From Burkholderiales bacterium (GTDB lineage: Bacteria > Pseudomonadota > Gammaproteobacteria > Burkholderiales > JAEUOS01), in the NCBI GenBank assembly GCA_016790635.1, contig JAEUOR010000066.1, forward strand, positions 1 to 64,000: 64,000 bases of DNA, written 5' to 3'. Numbering within the stretch: the first letter of the stretch is position 1; every line of letters begins with the position of its first letter. The translations under genes were made by a program, and so were the position numbers. Below, piece after piece: positions 42,023-50,563 of the stretch. The notes under the pieces are model-generated. The model saw nothing but the letters and a program-made list of their open reading frames with translations. It ran no database searches and was not told the origin of the DNA.

Positions 42023-42979
42023 TCACGCGAGCTTGAGGCCGCTCTCGGCCACCGCCTTGCGGATCGTCGCGCGCTCGTTCTCGGTCAGGTTCAAAAGAGG
42101 CCGCCGTACCGGACCGCCGACCTGGCCGATGCATTCCATCCAGTACTTGGTGTGCGCCTGCGGCGTGCCCTTGGGGCGCGATGCGCGGAATGCCGCGCGC
42201 ACCGGGTTCAGGCTGTCGCGCACTTTCTTGGCTTCCGCGGTCTTGCCGGCAAAGGCCAGGCGAGAGTACTCGTTGATGCGCTGATCCACCGCGGTCTGCA
42301 TGGTGAAAGGCGGGGTCGAGCACAGGTACAGGCGCCAGCCCAGTTCGACGATGTTGTCGAACCACTCCTCTTCCGAAGCGGTGGAGACGATGATCTTGTC
42401 GCCGGCCAGGCGCGTGAGTTCGGCGTACTTGGCGCGCGGCACGCTGTACTTGATCGCGACCACGTTGGGCAGTTCGGCGATCTTCGCGCACAGCGCCGGG
42501 CTCATCTCGTAGCCGCAGTCCGGGTGGTTCCAGAGCGCGATGCCGATGTCCAGGCTCTCGGACAGGTGACGGTAGTACTCGTAGACGGTGTCATCGACCT
42601 CGTGGCCGAAGTGCAGCACCGGGCTGTGCACGACGATGTAGTCCGCGCCGATGGCCTGCGAATGGCGCGCCAGGTCCAGCACCACGTCCAGGTTGGTATC
42701 CGAGCATGAGGTGACGATGCCGGCACGGCCGGCGGCTGCCTCGACGGCCAGCTCGAAGGTGCGCTTGCGCTCGGGGACCGACATGGAAAAGAACTCGCCC
42801 TGCTTGCCGGAGACAAAGAGGCCGCCGAGCTTCAGGGTATCGATCCAGTGCTTGAGGTTGGAACGAAACCCCGCCTCGTCGAGCTTGAGGTCGGCGGTGA
42901 ACGGCGTCGCGGTGGCAGCCCACACGCCGCGAAAATGCTCGCGTGAATAGGCCTTGGCGTCCTTCCTGGTGTACTTCAT
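42023..42979 (-). CDS. Dihydrodipicolinate synthase-family lyase
   Basis: The protein has 318 residues, a TIM-barrel class I aldolase-type protein. The Schiff-base lysine is in NVVAIKYSVP. The region that gives the DapA catalytic tyrosine (Y-N-V-P) reads LWNHPDCG here, and the PYY motif reads HSPVLHFGH, so this is not DapA. Hydratase-aldolases of aromatic degradation also belong to this family. Its ATG overlaps the stop of the molybdenum hydroxylase gene, so the two act in one pathway. An AAGGAG site precedes it. Confidence 0.82.
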   Translation of the reverse strand: MKYTRKDAKAYSREHFRGVWAATATPFTADLKLDEAGFRSNLKHWIDTLKLGGLFVSGKQGEFFSMSVPERKRTFELAVEAAAGRAGIVTSCSDTNLDVVLDLARHSQAIGADYIVVHSPVLHFGHEVDDTVYEYYRHLSESLDIGIALWNHPDCGYEMSPALCAKIAELPNVVAIKYSVPRAKYAELTRLAGDKIIVSTASEEEWFDNIVELGWRLYLCSTPPFTMQTAVDQRINEYSRLAFAGKTAEAKKVRDSLNPVRAAFRASRPKGTPQAHTKYWMECIGQVGGPVRRPLLNLTENERATIRKAVAESGLKLA

Positions 42980-45090
42980 GGGTGATCTCCTTGCGGGGCA
43001 TTGCGGATGGTACGCCACAGGCGTTCCGCGGTCAGTGGAATGTCGGGCGGGACGATGCGAAGTGGCGCAAGGGCATCGGCCGCGGCGTTGTAGAGCGCGG
43101 CCGGCACGCCGATGCAACCGGCCTCGCCGACGCCCTTGGCGCCCAGGAGGTTGGTGGTCGCGGGCGTCGTCAGGCTCACGATCTCGATGTCCGGCATGTC
43201 GGCAGCGCGCGGCAGCGTATAGTCGAGAAACGAGCCGGTCAGGAGTTGCCCGCTCTGGTCGTAGCGGATCGCCTCCATCAGCGCCTGGCCCAGGCCTTGC
43301 GCCAGGCCGCCGTGCAGTTGGCCCTCGGCCAGCTGGGGGCAGAAGATGTGCCCGGCATCGTCCGCCCACAGCAGGCGCTCGATGGTCGGCACGCCGGTGT
43401 CGCGCGCTATCGACAGGCGCAGCATGACGCAACCGGCGCTCCATGCCTCGCCAGGGGCGGTGTATTTTTTCTCTACCGTGATGGGCAGGGCTGCGCCAGC
43501 CTCGCGCCGCGCCGCCGCCTCGACGGCCGCCGCGTGCAGTGCGCTGCCGCCGATGGCGATCGAGCGGCTGGCCAGCGCGCCGATGCCGTCCGGACAAGTC
43601 TCCGTATCGCCAACCTCGACCGTGACCTGACGCGATTCGATGCCGAGCGCCCGGGCGACGATCGCGGCGAAGGCGGTGGCGTGTCCCTGGCCCTGCGCCG
43701 GCGCTCCGCTGGCAGCGAAGACGCGCCCGTCTGCCTCAAGGGTGACGCGCGCCCACTCCCAACCCTGGCCGCAAGGTTCGACGTACATCGCCACGCCGAT
43801 GCCGACCAGGTCGCCCTGCGCACGTCGTGCACGCTGTGCGGCGCGCTCCGCCGGATAGTCGAAGCGCGTGCAGGCCAGGTCGAGGAGCACCGCGTAGTCG
43901 CCGGAGTCGAGCGTCTCTCCGGTCGGCGTGCGCCACGGCATGGCGCTGGCCGGCACCAGGTTGTCCCGACGCAGTTGCACCGGATCGATGCCGCCCGCCC
44001 GGGCGGCCACATCGATGAGCGATTCCATGAGCAGCGCCGCCTCGGGCCGCCCGGCGCCGCGATAGATGTTCATGGGCGCGGCGTCGGATGCAGCAGCCTC
44101 CGCGTCGATGTCGATCGCGGGGACGACATAGGGGCCGGGCAGGATGCGCGCCGCGTTGCGCAGCGGCATCGCCGCCGAATACGGCAGCCATGCGCCGAGC
44201 GGAAAGCGCAGGCGCGCGCCCAGGCGCGTGAAGCGCCCCTCTGCGTCGCACTCCAGGCGTCCTTCCAGCAGCGCGCCGCGCCCATGCGGCGCGGCGGCGA
44301 AGTCCTCTCCGCGCGCAGCTGTCCAGCGCACTGTCGCCTTCAACCGGCGCGCAGCGAGCGCGACCGCCAGTTCCTCCGGGGTCACGCTGGCCTTGGCGCC
44401 GAAGGCCCCGCCCACATCCGGTGCGATCACGCGCACGGAGGAACGGTCAATCTTCAGCGTCGCGGCGATGTCGTCGCGCGCGCGCGCCGGCGACTGGGTC
44501 GGCAACCACACCGTCAGGCGATCGTCCTGCCAGGAAGCGACGATCGCGCGCGGCTCCAGCGGCGCCGCACAGACGCGCGGCTGCGCGAGGCGCACTTCCG
44601 CCGACATCCGCGCGTCACCGCTGCCGCTGCCCGACCGATACGCCAGCGCCAGGAGTGGTGGCTCCACGCCGCCATGATCGGTCGTTGCTTCAAGCGCTTC
44701 GACGTCGATCCCGACCGCCTCGGCGGCGTCCTGCGCTTGCGCCAGCGTCGCCGCGATGACCAGCGCCACAGGTTGGCCCACCCAGAGCACGACACCGTCT
44801 GCCAAGAGCGGCACGTTGTGCGCGACGCGCGCCGGCAGCAAGGGATTGATGGCGGGCATCACCGCGCCCTCGATGTCGGCCACCGTGAGGACCGCGCATA
44901 CCCCAGGCATTGCCCGCGCGGCAGTGGCATCGACTCCCCGCAGGTGCCCGCGCGCGTGGCTGCTGCGGGCAAAGGCCGCGAACCATGCGCCAGGCGGCGC
45001 CACGTCGGTCACATAGCGCCCGCGACCGCGTACCAGCGCCGCGTCTTCGACGCGCGCCGGAGCGTAGGTTGAGGCTGCGGAGGTCGCCAT
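42976..45090 (-). CDS. Molybdenum hydroxylase large subunit (xanthine dehydrogenase family)
   Basis: The protein has 704 residues, slightly shorter than the 750-790 usual for the family. Mo-cofactor motifs: PDVGGAFGAK near 240, NIYRGAGRPEA near 340, GQGHATAFAAIV, and GAKGVGEAG near the C terminus with the catalytic glutamate. The CO dehydrogenase cysteine loop is absent. It would hydroxylate a carbon next to nitrogen in a heterocycle or an aldehyde. No [2Fe-2S] or FAD subunit gene is in the window, so its electron partner is elsewhere or lost. I use the ATG at 45090; upstream residues look non-family. It is divergent from LysR at 45214. Confidence 0.85.
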   Translation of the reverse strand: MATSAASTYAPARVEDAALVRGRGRYVTDVAPPGAWFAAFARSSHARGHLRGVDATAARAMPGVCAVLTVADIEGAVMPAINPLLPARVAHNVPLLADGVVLWVGQPVALVIAATLAQAQDAAEAVGIDVEALEATTDHGGVEPPLLALAYRSGSGSGDARMSAEVRLAQPRVCAAPLEPRAIVASWQDDRLTVWLPTQSPARARDDIAATLKIDRSSVRVIAPDVGGAFGAKASVTPEELAVALAARRLKATVRWTAARGEDFAAAPHGRGALLEGRLECDAEGRFTRLGARLRFPLGAWLPYSAAMPLRNAARILPGPYVVPAIDIDAEAAASDAAPMNIYRGAGRPEAALLMESLIDVAARAGGIDPVQLRRDNLVPASAMPWRTPTGETLDSGDYAVLLDLACTRFDYPAERAAQRARRAQGDLVGIGVAMYVEPCGQGWEWARVTLEADGRVFAASGAPAQGQGHATAFAAIVARALGIESRQVTVEVGDTETCPDGIGALASRSIAIGGSALHAAAVEAAARREAGAALPITVEKKYTAPGEAWSAGCVMLRLSIARDTGVPTIERLLWADDAGHIFCPQLAEGQLHGGLAQGLGQALMEAIRYDQSGQLLTGSFLDYTLPRAADMPDIEIVSLTTPATTNLLGAKGVGEAGCIGVPAALYNAAADALAPLRIVPPDIPLTAERLWRTIRNAPQGDHP

Positions 45091-45151
45091 GGCGCTGAAA
45101 TTAGAACCTGCCGCGCCGCGCCGCACCAGCGCAAGTTTCTGAACCATCGTG

Positions 45152-45187
45152 AAGCATTGCTTAAAACCAGCGCGGCGCCGCTATAGT
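45152..45187 (+). promoter_or_regulatory. Candidate LysR operator and promoter in divergent region
   Basis: AAGCATTGCTT (45152-45162) is a perfect 11-base palindrome that overlaps a -35-like TTGCTT. A TATAGT (45182-45187) follows after 19 bases, rather long for sigma-70. It lies between the molybdenum hydroxylase and LysR genes and may serve autoregulation. Confidence 0.35.
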
Positions 45188-45213
45188 GTCGAGCCCCCTA
45201 TCGGTCGCGCCGC

Positions 45214-46182
45214 ATGCCCGCCAAGCCGCCCCGCCCGTCGCCCCTGGCGCACGTCACCCTGCGCCAATTGCGCGCGTTCGCCGCGGCCGCGGAAGCCAGG
45301 AGCGTCACCCGCGCCGCCCTGACGCTGTCCCTCACCCCTTCGGCGCTGTCGATGCTGATCCGCGGCCTGGAAGCCGAGCTCGGCACGCCGCTCTTTGATC
45401 GCAGCGGCCGGCGCTTCGAGCCCACCGCGGCCGGCCGCGAACTGCAAACCGCGCTTGCGACCGTGTTCGCCGCTCTGGAAGACGCGTTCGAGCGAGTGCG
45501 CGCGGCCGGCCAAGACCAGGGCGGGCTGGTGCGCGTGGCCGCCTCTCCGCTCTTGGCCGCCGAACTCCTGCCGCGCCTGATCGCTGACTTCCAGGGCGAG
45601 TTTCCGGGCATTCGCGTGCAACTCTCCGATCTGGGCGTCGAGCAGGTGGCCGGTGCGGTGCGCTCCGGGCGCGCCGACATCGGCGTGTGCACGGCCGACG
45701 CCGACGCCGCCGACCTGACCCAGATGCCGCTGTACCGCGACCGCATGCTGCTGGCCTGCCCGGCAGCGCACCCGCTGGCGGCCCGGCGCTCGGTGCGCTG
45801 GGCCGAGGTGGCGGGCGAACCGCTGATCGTGTTGCGCGCAGGCTCCGGCCTGCGCGCTCTGGTCGAAGCGACCTTGAAACAAATCGGCGCGACGCTGCGC
45901 ATCGCGCAGGAGGTGACCCACGTCAGCACCGCCACCGGCCTGGTCGCCGCCGGGCTGGGGCTGACCATACTGCCCTCCCACGCGCTGGAACGCGCGCGTG
46001 CCGAGGGCGTGGTCCGGGTGCCGCTGGTGGAACCTGCGGTCGAACGCGCGGTCGTCGCACTGCTCGCGCCAGGCAGGACGCAACACCCGGCGACCGAAGC
46101 GTTCTCGGCCTACCTCAGATCGGCCCTAGGTCCCCTGGTGGCAACGGCTCGCGCAAGTCGCGGCGCAAAGTCACGGGTCTGA
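45214..46182 (+). CDS. LysR-family transcriptional regulator
   Basis: The protein has 322 residues. The N-terminal helix-turn-helix covers about 10-70 (TLRQLRAFAAAAEARSVTRAALTLSLTPSALSMLIRGLEAELG), and the effector domain follows (VRVAASPLLAAELLPRLIADFQGEFPGI). It is divergent from the molybdenum hydroxylase gene with 123 bases between them and is the likely activator of the 40452-45090 genes. Confidence 0.92.
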   Translation: MPAKPPRPSPLAHVTLRQLRAFAAAAEARSVTRAALTLSLTPSALSMLIRGLEAELGTPLFDRSGRRFEPTAAGRELQTALATVFAALEDAFERVRAAGQDQGGLVRVAASPLLAAELLPRLIADFQGEFPGIRVQLSDLGVEQVAGAVRSGRADIGVCTADADAADLTQMPLYRDRMLLACPAAHPLAARRSVRWAEVAGEPLIVLRAGSGLRALVEATLKQIGATLRIAQEVTHVSTATGLVAAGLGLTILPSHALERARAEGVVRVPLVEPAVERAVVALLAPGRTQHPATEAFSAYLRSALGPLVATARASRGAKSRV

Positions 46183-46196
46183 CTCACCCTCGCCGG

Positions 46197-47186
46197 TCAG
46201 TGCGCGAGCGGCTGCGGCGCCGCTCCCTGCGGCACCACACCCATGGTCGACGTCGCCTGCGCCTCGGCATCGTTCCAGGCCGCGCAGTTGCGCACCGTCT
46301 CGCGCACCCAGCGCATGAGGGCACTGTTGTGGGTGCGTTCGTGCCACACCATCGACACCGTCGCCGCCGGCACGCTGAAGGGCAGGTCAAGCACCTGCAG
46401 GGGCAGCACGCGCGCATAGCGCGCCGCACCGGCGCGCGCGATCGTCCCCAGCAAATCGGTCTGCGCCACCATCTGCGCGAGCACCGCCGCCGAGGTGGTG
46501 CGAAAGGCGACGCGTCTCGCCAGGCCGAGCGCGCTCAACGCGCGGTCATTCATCATCTCGATGGTGGTGTGATGCGACGCGGCCCCGCCCCAGTACCCGT
46601 GCGCCGCGGCGATGTAGGTCGGCAGGTCCAGCGAGCCAGCGACGACCGGATGCCGGCTGGCCGCGATGCAGCACATGGTGTCCGAAAACAGCTCGACCGC
46701 GCGCAGCCCCTCGGAAAGCTCGACGAAGTAGCCGACCGTGAGGTCGACCTCACCTTCTTCCAGCCAGGCGCGCATGCGCGTGCGATCCGGCGGGACAACG
46801 ACCACCTCCACGTGCGGCGCCTGCGCGCGCAGCGCGGGCAAAAGCCGGGGCAAGAGGATGGAACTCGTGTAGTCAGTCACCGCCAGAGTGACGCGGCCGC
46901 TCACCTCGGCCAGACGCGTCTCGCCGGGGTCCGACAGCGCGGCTGAGAGCGCGCGCAGCGCCTCGCGCACCGTGCCGTGCAATTCGGTGGCGCGCGCGGT
47001 CGGGCTCATTCCCTTGTTGGTGCGCACCAGGAGCGGGTCCTTGAAAAGCTCGCGCATACGCGCCAGCGCGTTCGACATCGCCGGCTGGCTCATGTTCATG
47101 CGCACCGAGGCGTGCGTCACCGAACGGTCGGTCATGAGCGCGTCGAAACACGCGAGGAGATGCAGGTCGATGCTGCGCAGGTCCAT
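46197..47186 (-). CDS. LysR-family transcriptional regulator, NodD/PcpR-like
   Basis: The protein has 329 residues. The N terminus MDLRSIDLHLLACFDALMTDRSVTHASVRMNMSQPAMSNAL is of the NodD/LinR/PcpR branch, whose members often control aromatic degradation. An earlier ATG at 47204 would add six residues. It is divergent from the cupin gene at 47327 and very probably controls the island that starts there. Confidence 0.9.
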   Translation of the reverse strand: MDLRSIDLHLLACFDALMTDRSVTHASVRMNMSQPAMSNALARMRELFKDPLLVRTNKGMSPTARATELHGTVREALRALSAALSDPGETRLAEVSGRVTLAVTDYTSSILLPRLLPALRAQAPHVEVVVVPPDRTRMRAWLEEGEVDLTVGYFVELSEGLRAVELFSDTMCCIAASRHPVVAGSLDLPTYIAAAHGYWGGAASHHTTIEMMNDRALSALGLARRVAFRTTSAAVLAQMVAQTDLLGTIARAGAARYARVLPLQVLDLPFSVPAATVSMVWHERTHNSALMRWVRETVRNCAAWNDAEAQATSTMGVVPQGAAPQPLAH

Positions 47187-47219
47187 CTGCGCATGGTCGC
47201 ACATCGGCGCCGAGCCGCG

Positions 47220-47236
47220 ATGTTGCGTCGCAATAT
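47220..47236. promoter_or_regulatory. Candidate LysR-type operator
   Basis: ATGTTGCGTCGCAATAT is a 17-base near-perfect inverted repeat (TTGCG-T-CGCAA core) with the T-N11-A pattern of LysR boxes. It lies in the 140-base region between the LysR gene and the cupin gene, about 90 bases from the cupin start. Confidence 0.45.
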
Positions 47237-47326
47237 CAGCCTGGCCGATGCGCACATCGCACGCGCCGCGTTGCCTGCCCGTCATCCGCTCCCGATACTG
47301 CGCCCGTCCGTGCCGAGGAGGCTGTC

Positions 47327-47917
47327 GTGAAAACCCGCAAGCTCAAGCCCGAAGAACTGCCGACCTACATCGCCCGCTTCGCCGAACTCAAGCCCAACAA
47401 GGACGCTTACGCAAGTCTTGACAGCGTGCCCCCGGAGGCCTACGAGATGGTCGCCGCGCGCGACATTTACGTCCTCATGGGCCCGCAACCTGCGCCCTCG
47501 GTCAACCCGGCAGCGACCCGCCCGGCGGTCGAGGGTGCGCCCGGCACGACCGTCTACATCGTCAAGTGCCCGCCGGGCAACGGCCCGGCGTTGCACTCGC
47601 ACAACCACACCCGCGAGACCTTCATGGCGCTCGACACGCCTTTCGAGGTCCGCGTCAACGACACCGGTACGCTCGCCACCTTGCTCAAGCCTTTCGACCT
47701 CTTCGCCGTGCCGCCCGGTGTGACGCGCGCTTTTCGCAACCTGGGCGACCGCGACGGCCACCTGTTGGTCATGGTGCAAGGCCCTGCGGAAGCGGTGCTC
47801 AACGACATCTCTCTGCCTCCGTCCGTGGGCGAAGAAGTCGCGCGGCGCTACGGCAAAGGCGCGCGCGCCGGCCTGGAGAAGATAGGCATGGCCTTCGACA
47901 TCGAGGTCGAGGTCTGA
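47327..47917 (+). CDS. Cupin-domain protein
   Basis: The protein has 196 residues and starts at GTG after a GAGGAG site. The cupin core has VKCPPGNGPALHSHNHTRETFMAL (H-x-H and E ligands) and PPGVTRAFRN. It is clearly paralogous to the cupin at 52453 along the whole length, including the IARF start, the AxEMxAA(R/K)DI segment and the KIGMAF-like end. It is the first gene of the island divergent from the LysR gene. A metal-dependent dioxygenase or isomerase role is possible; the substrate is unknown. Confidence 0.85.
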   Translation: MKTRKLKPEELPTYIARFAELKPNKDAYASLDSVPPEAYEMVAARDIYVLMGPQPAPSVNPAATRPAVEGAPGTTVYIVKCPPGNGPALHSHNHTRETFMALDTPFEVRVNDTGTLATLLKPFDLFAVPPGVTRAFRNLGDRDGHLLVMVQGPAEAVLNDISLPPSVGEEVARRYGKGARAGLEKIGMAFDIEVEV

Positions 47918-48040
47918 GGACGCCCGCAAAGCACCGACGTCAGCCGCGCCTGATGTGCCGATTCGGCGCGCGGCATTGCCACCCCGGACCCGCGCGGCTG
48001 TAATGCCGCCAACACCCGCCACCCGAGACAGGAGAACCCA

Positions 48041-48613
48041 GTGCCCATCGCCGTCATCAAGCCCAGCAACGAGGACATGCAACGCTGCGTCGTGCGCCAT
48101 CGCGAGATGCGGGGCACCGCCGACGGTTTTCCCGATAGCGACCTGCCGGGCTGCTATCGCGTGCTCTACAACTACATGGGCTTCGCGCCGCCCGCAGAGC
48201 CGGGCGCGACCAGCCCGGTCGGCAACACCGTGCAGCCGAGCATCAAGCACCTGAAGGCCGGCTTCGGCGTCGCCTTCGTCAAGACCACGCCGGGCAATGG
48301 CGTGCCCTTTCACGTGCACGACGCCAACGAGACCTTCATGTCGCTTTCCGGCACCTGGCGCTGCGAGTGGGAAGGCGCCGAGGGAGTCGGCCACGCGATC
48401 CTCGGCCAGTACGACCTGATCTCCTTCCCGGCCGGCGTGCAGCGCCGCTTCGAGTCCGTCGCCCTCGACCCGGGCACGACCGAAGGCATCCTGCTGGGTG
48501 TGCTGGGCGGCGACCATCCGGGTGCGGAGTATTCCCCCGAAGCGACCGAGATGCTGGTCAAGGCCGGCAAGCTGCCGCCCGAGGCGCTCGAGCCGTTCAG
48601 GAAAGCCGCCTGA
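48041..48613 (+). CDS. Cupin-domain protein
   Basis: The protein has 190 residues and starts at GTG after AGGAG. The cupin motif is KTTPGNGVPFHVHDANETFMSLSG, with metal ligands H, H and E, then SFPAGVQRRFES. The N-terminal region (YRVLYNYMGF) differs from the neighbouring cupin, but the general layout and length are the same. It ends two bases before the hydrolase gene, so they are coupled. Confidence 0.85.
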   Translation: MPIAVIKPSNEDMQRCVVRHREMRGTADGFPDSDLPGCYRVLYNYMGFAPPAEPGATSPVGNTVQPSIKHLKAGFGVAFVKTTPGNGVPFHVHDANETFMSLSGTWRCEWEGAEGVGHAILGQYDLISFPAGVQRRFESVALDPGTTEGILLGVLGGDHPGAEYSPEATEMLVKAGKLPPEALEPFRKAA

Positions 48614-48615
48614 AC

Positions 48616-49431
48616 ATGGGCGCCCGCGATATCGCGACCCTGCGCCTGGAGGATTTCCAGGCCGCCTTTCCCGAGACGGCCGTCATGGCCGGCGGCGGGG
48701 AATGGCACTATCGCGAAACGCGGGATACGGGCGAGCCCTTGATCCTCCTGCCAGGCGCGCAGGGCACGGGCGACGTGTTCTACAAGACCGCCCTCCTTCT
48801 GGGCACGGAATTCCGCGTCGTCACCGCGACACCGCCGGCCTGGGCTGACTGCGAGCGCATCGCCGGTTCGCTCGGCGCCTTCCTGGACCAGCTGGGTGCC
48901 GAGCGCGTCGATCTGCTCGGCGCCTCGCTTTCCGGCTACACGGCGCAGCACTTCGCACATCTGCACCCCGAGCGCATCCGCACCCTCTTCCTTGCCAACA
49001 CCTTCCACGACGCCGACATGTACCTTGCGAGCATGCCCGGCGCCGAGGCTATTGCCGCGACCCCGGCGGCCTCCCTCATGCAGACCTTGCGGGAGCGCAT
49101 GTTCGGCGCGCCTGCGACCCAGGCGGCAGAAGAAGAACTCAAGGCGACGATGCGCGCGCTCATCGGCTCGCGGCAGAGCGCCGACACCCTGAAGACGCGC
49201 ATCCTGGCGCTGCGCATTGCGCGGCCGGTGGCGCGCGTGCCGCTGCCGGATGCGCGCATCGTCCTCATCGACGCCGATGACGACCCTGTCATCCTGCCGG
49301 CCATGCGAACGGCGATGCGCGAGCGCTATGCTGGGTGCGCTTTGCATGCAATCATCGGCGGCGGGCACTACCCCGCCATCCTCAGGCCCGTCGAGTTCGC
49401 CGATGCGCTGCGTTCGCATCTGACGGGCTAG
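48616..49431 (+). CDS. Alpha/beta hydrolase
   Basis: The protein has 271 residues. The nucleophile elbow GASLSGYTAQHFA gives the serine near residue 102, the oxyanion region is LLPGAQGTG, the acid is probably in IDADDD and the histidine in GGGHYPAIL. The fold matches meta-cleavage hydrolases and lactonases. It starts two bases after the cupin stop and precedes the TRAP receptor gene by 39 bases. Confidence 0.87.
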   Translation: MGARDIATLRLEDFQAAFPETAVMAGGGEWHYRETRDTGEPLILLPGAQGTGDVFYKTALLLGTEFRVVTATPPAWADCERIAGSLGAFLDQLGAERVDLLGASLSGYTAQHFAHLHPERIRTLFLANTFHDADMYLASMPGAEAIAATPAASLMQTLRERMFGAPATQAAEEELKATMRALIGSRQSADTLKTRILALRIARPVARVPLPDARIVLIDADDDPVILPAMRTAMRERYAGCALHAIIGGGHYPAILRPVEFADALRSHLTG

Positions 49432-49470
49432 GCTTTCTTCAATCACCAACCTCAACAACGGAGACAGATC

Positions 49471-50535
49471 ATGAAACGGAAGCTCCTTACCCTGGTTCTT
49501 GCGGCATCCCCGGCATTGCTTCTCATTCCCGCCACCGCCCAGGCACAGCAGGAAATCACCTTGCGCATCGGTGCTGGCCATCCCACCCCCGCGCTTGCTT
49601 ATGTACTCGCCCATGACACCTTCTTCATTCCGGAAGTCGAAAAGCGGGCAAAGGCGAAGAACATCAACGTTCGCTTCGTCAAAGCCTGGGCCGGCACGGT
49701 AGCGAAGGTCGACGGCATCGTCGAAGCCACCCAGAAGGGCACCTTGGATATCGGCTTGGCGGTTCCCGTGTTCGAACCCACGCGGCTGGGGCTCTTCAAT
49801 TTCGGCAACCATACGCCCTTCGGCCCGACCGATCACATGATCGTCGCACGGGCGGCGACGCGCATGATCAAGGAAGTTCCCGCCCTCAAAGACGGCCTCA
49901 AGGCCTTCAACGCGGAACCCATAGGCATGCAGGTGTCGGAGCAATACGGCATGACTCTGAAGAACGACTTCGCCAAGCTGGACGATCTCAAGGGCAGGAA
50001 GATCGCTTCGGGCGCGGTCAATGCGCCCTGGTCACAGGCGATCGGCATGGTTCCGGTCGCGTTGCCGGTCACCGAAAACTACCAGGCCATGCAAACGGGG
50101 CTCATCGACGGCAATATTTACTTCATCTCCGGCATGGCCGCTTTGAAGTTCGCGGAGATCGCCAAGGTCTACTTCAAGACCGATTTCGGCAGCGTCCCGG
50201 GGTCGCTGACGATCATGAATCTGGATACGCGCCGGCGGCTCCCGCGCGAGCTCAACGAGATCATCGATCAGGTATCCGACGAAACGGCGGTCCGGATCGC
50301 CGAGATCGGGCAGCAGCGCGACCGCGATGTCGAGAAGTCGATTGCCGGCAAGGTGCGCATCGCCACCATTTCGCCGGAAGACAAGCGACGCTGGGCCGAA
50401 GCGCTGCGCGAACTTCCCGGCAAGGCCGCCAAGGAACTCGACGGCCGCGGCCTGCCCGGAACCCAGGTGTACCGCACATGGCACCAATTTCTAAGAGATG
50501 CCGGGCACAAGTTCGCGGTCGAGTACACGTTCTGA
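49471..50535 (+). CDS. TRAP transporter receptor, DctP type
   Basis: The protein has 354 residues with a signal peptide (MKRKLLTLVLAASPALLLIPATAQAQ). The DctP pattern includes LRIGAGHPTP, IVEATQKGTLDIGLAV, DDLKGRKIASG and a long basic C-terminal helix. An acid is the usual ligand, but the conserved arginine is not obvious by eye. The membrane subunits DctQ and DctM lie 2.5 kb downstream, with four enzyme genes between, an uncommon split. Confidence 0.87.
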   Translation: MKRKLLTLVLAASPALLLIPATAQAQQEITLRIGAGHPTPALAYVLAHDTFFIPEVEKRAKAKNINVRFVKAWAGTVAKVDGIVEATQKGTLDIGLAVPVFEPTRLGLFNFGNHTPFGPTDHMIVARAATRMIKEVPALKDGLKAFNAEPIGMQVSEQYGMTLKNDFAKLDDLKGRKIASGAVNAPWSQAIGMVPVALPVTENYQAMQTGLIDGNIYFISGMAALKFAEIAKVYFKTDFGSVPGSLTIMNLDTRRRLPRELNEIIDQVSDETAVRIAEIGQQRDRDVEKSIAGKVRIATISPEDKRRWAEALRELPGKAAKELDGRGLPGTQVYRTWHQFLRDAGHKFAVEYTF

Positions 50536-50563
50536 GTCGACAACCTGAAAAGACCTGGACATC

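Noticed and set aside
42023..42979. Assignment as lysine-pathway dihydrodipicolinate synthase
   Set aside because: The catalytic tyrosine blocks are replaced and the gene is coupled to a molybdenum hydroxylase, not to lysine genes.
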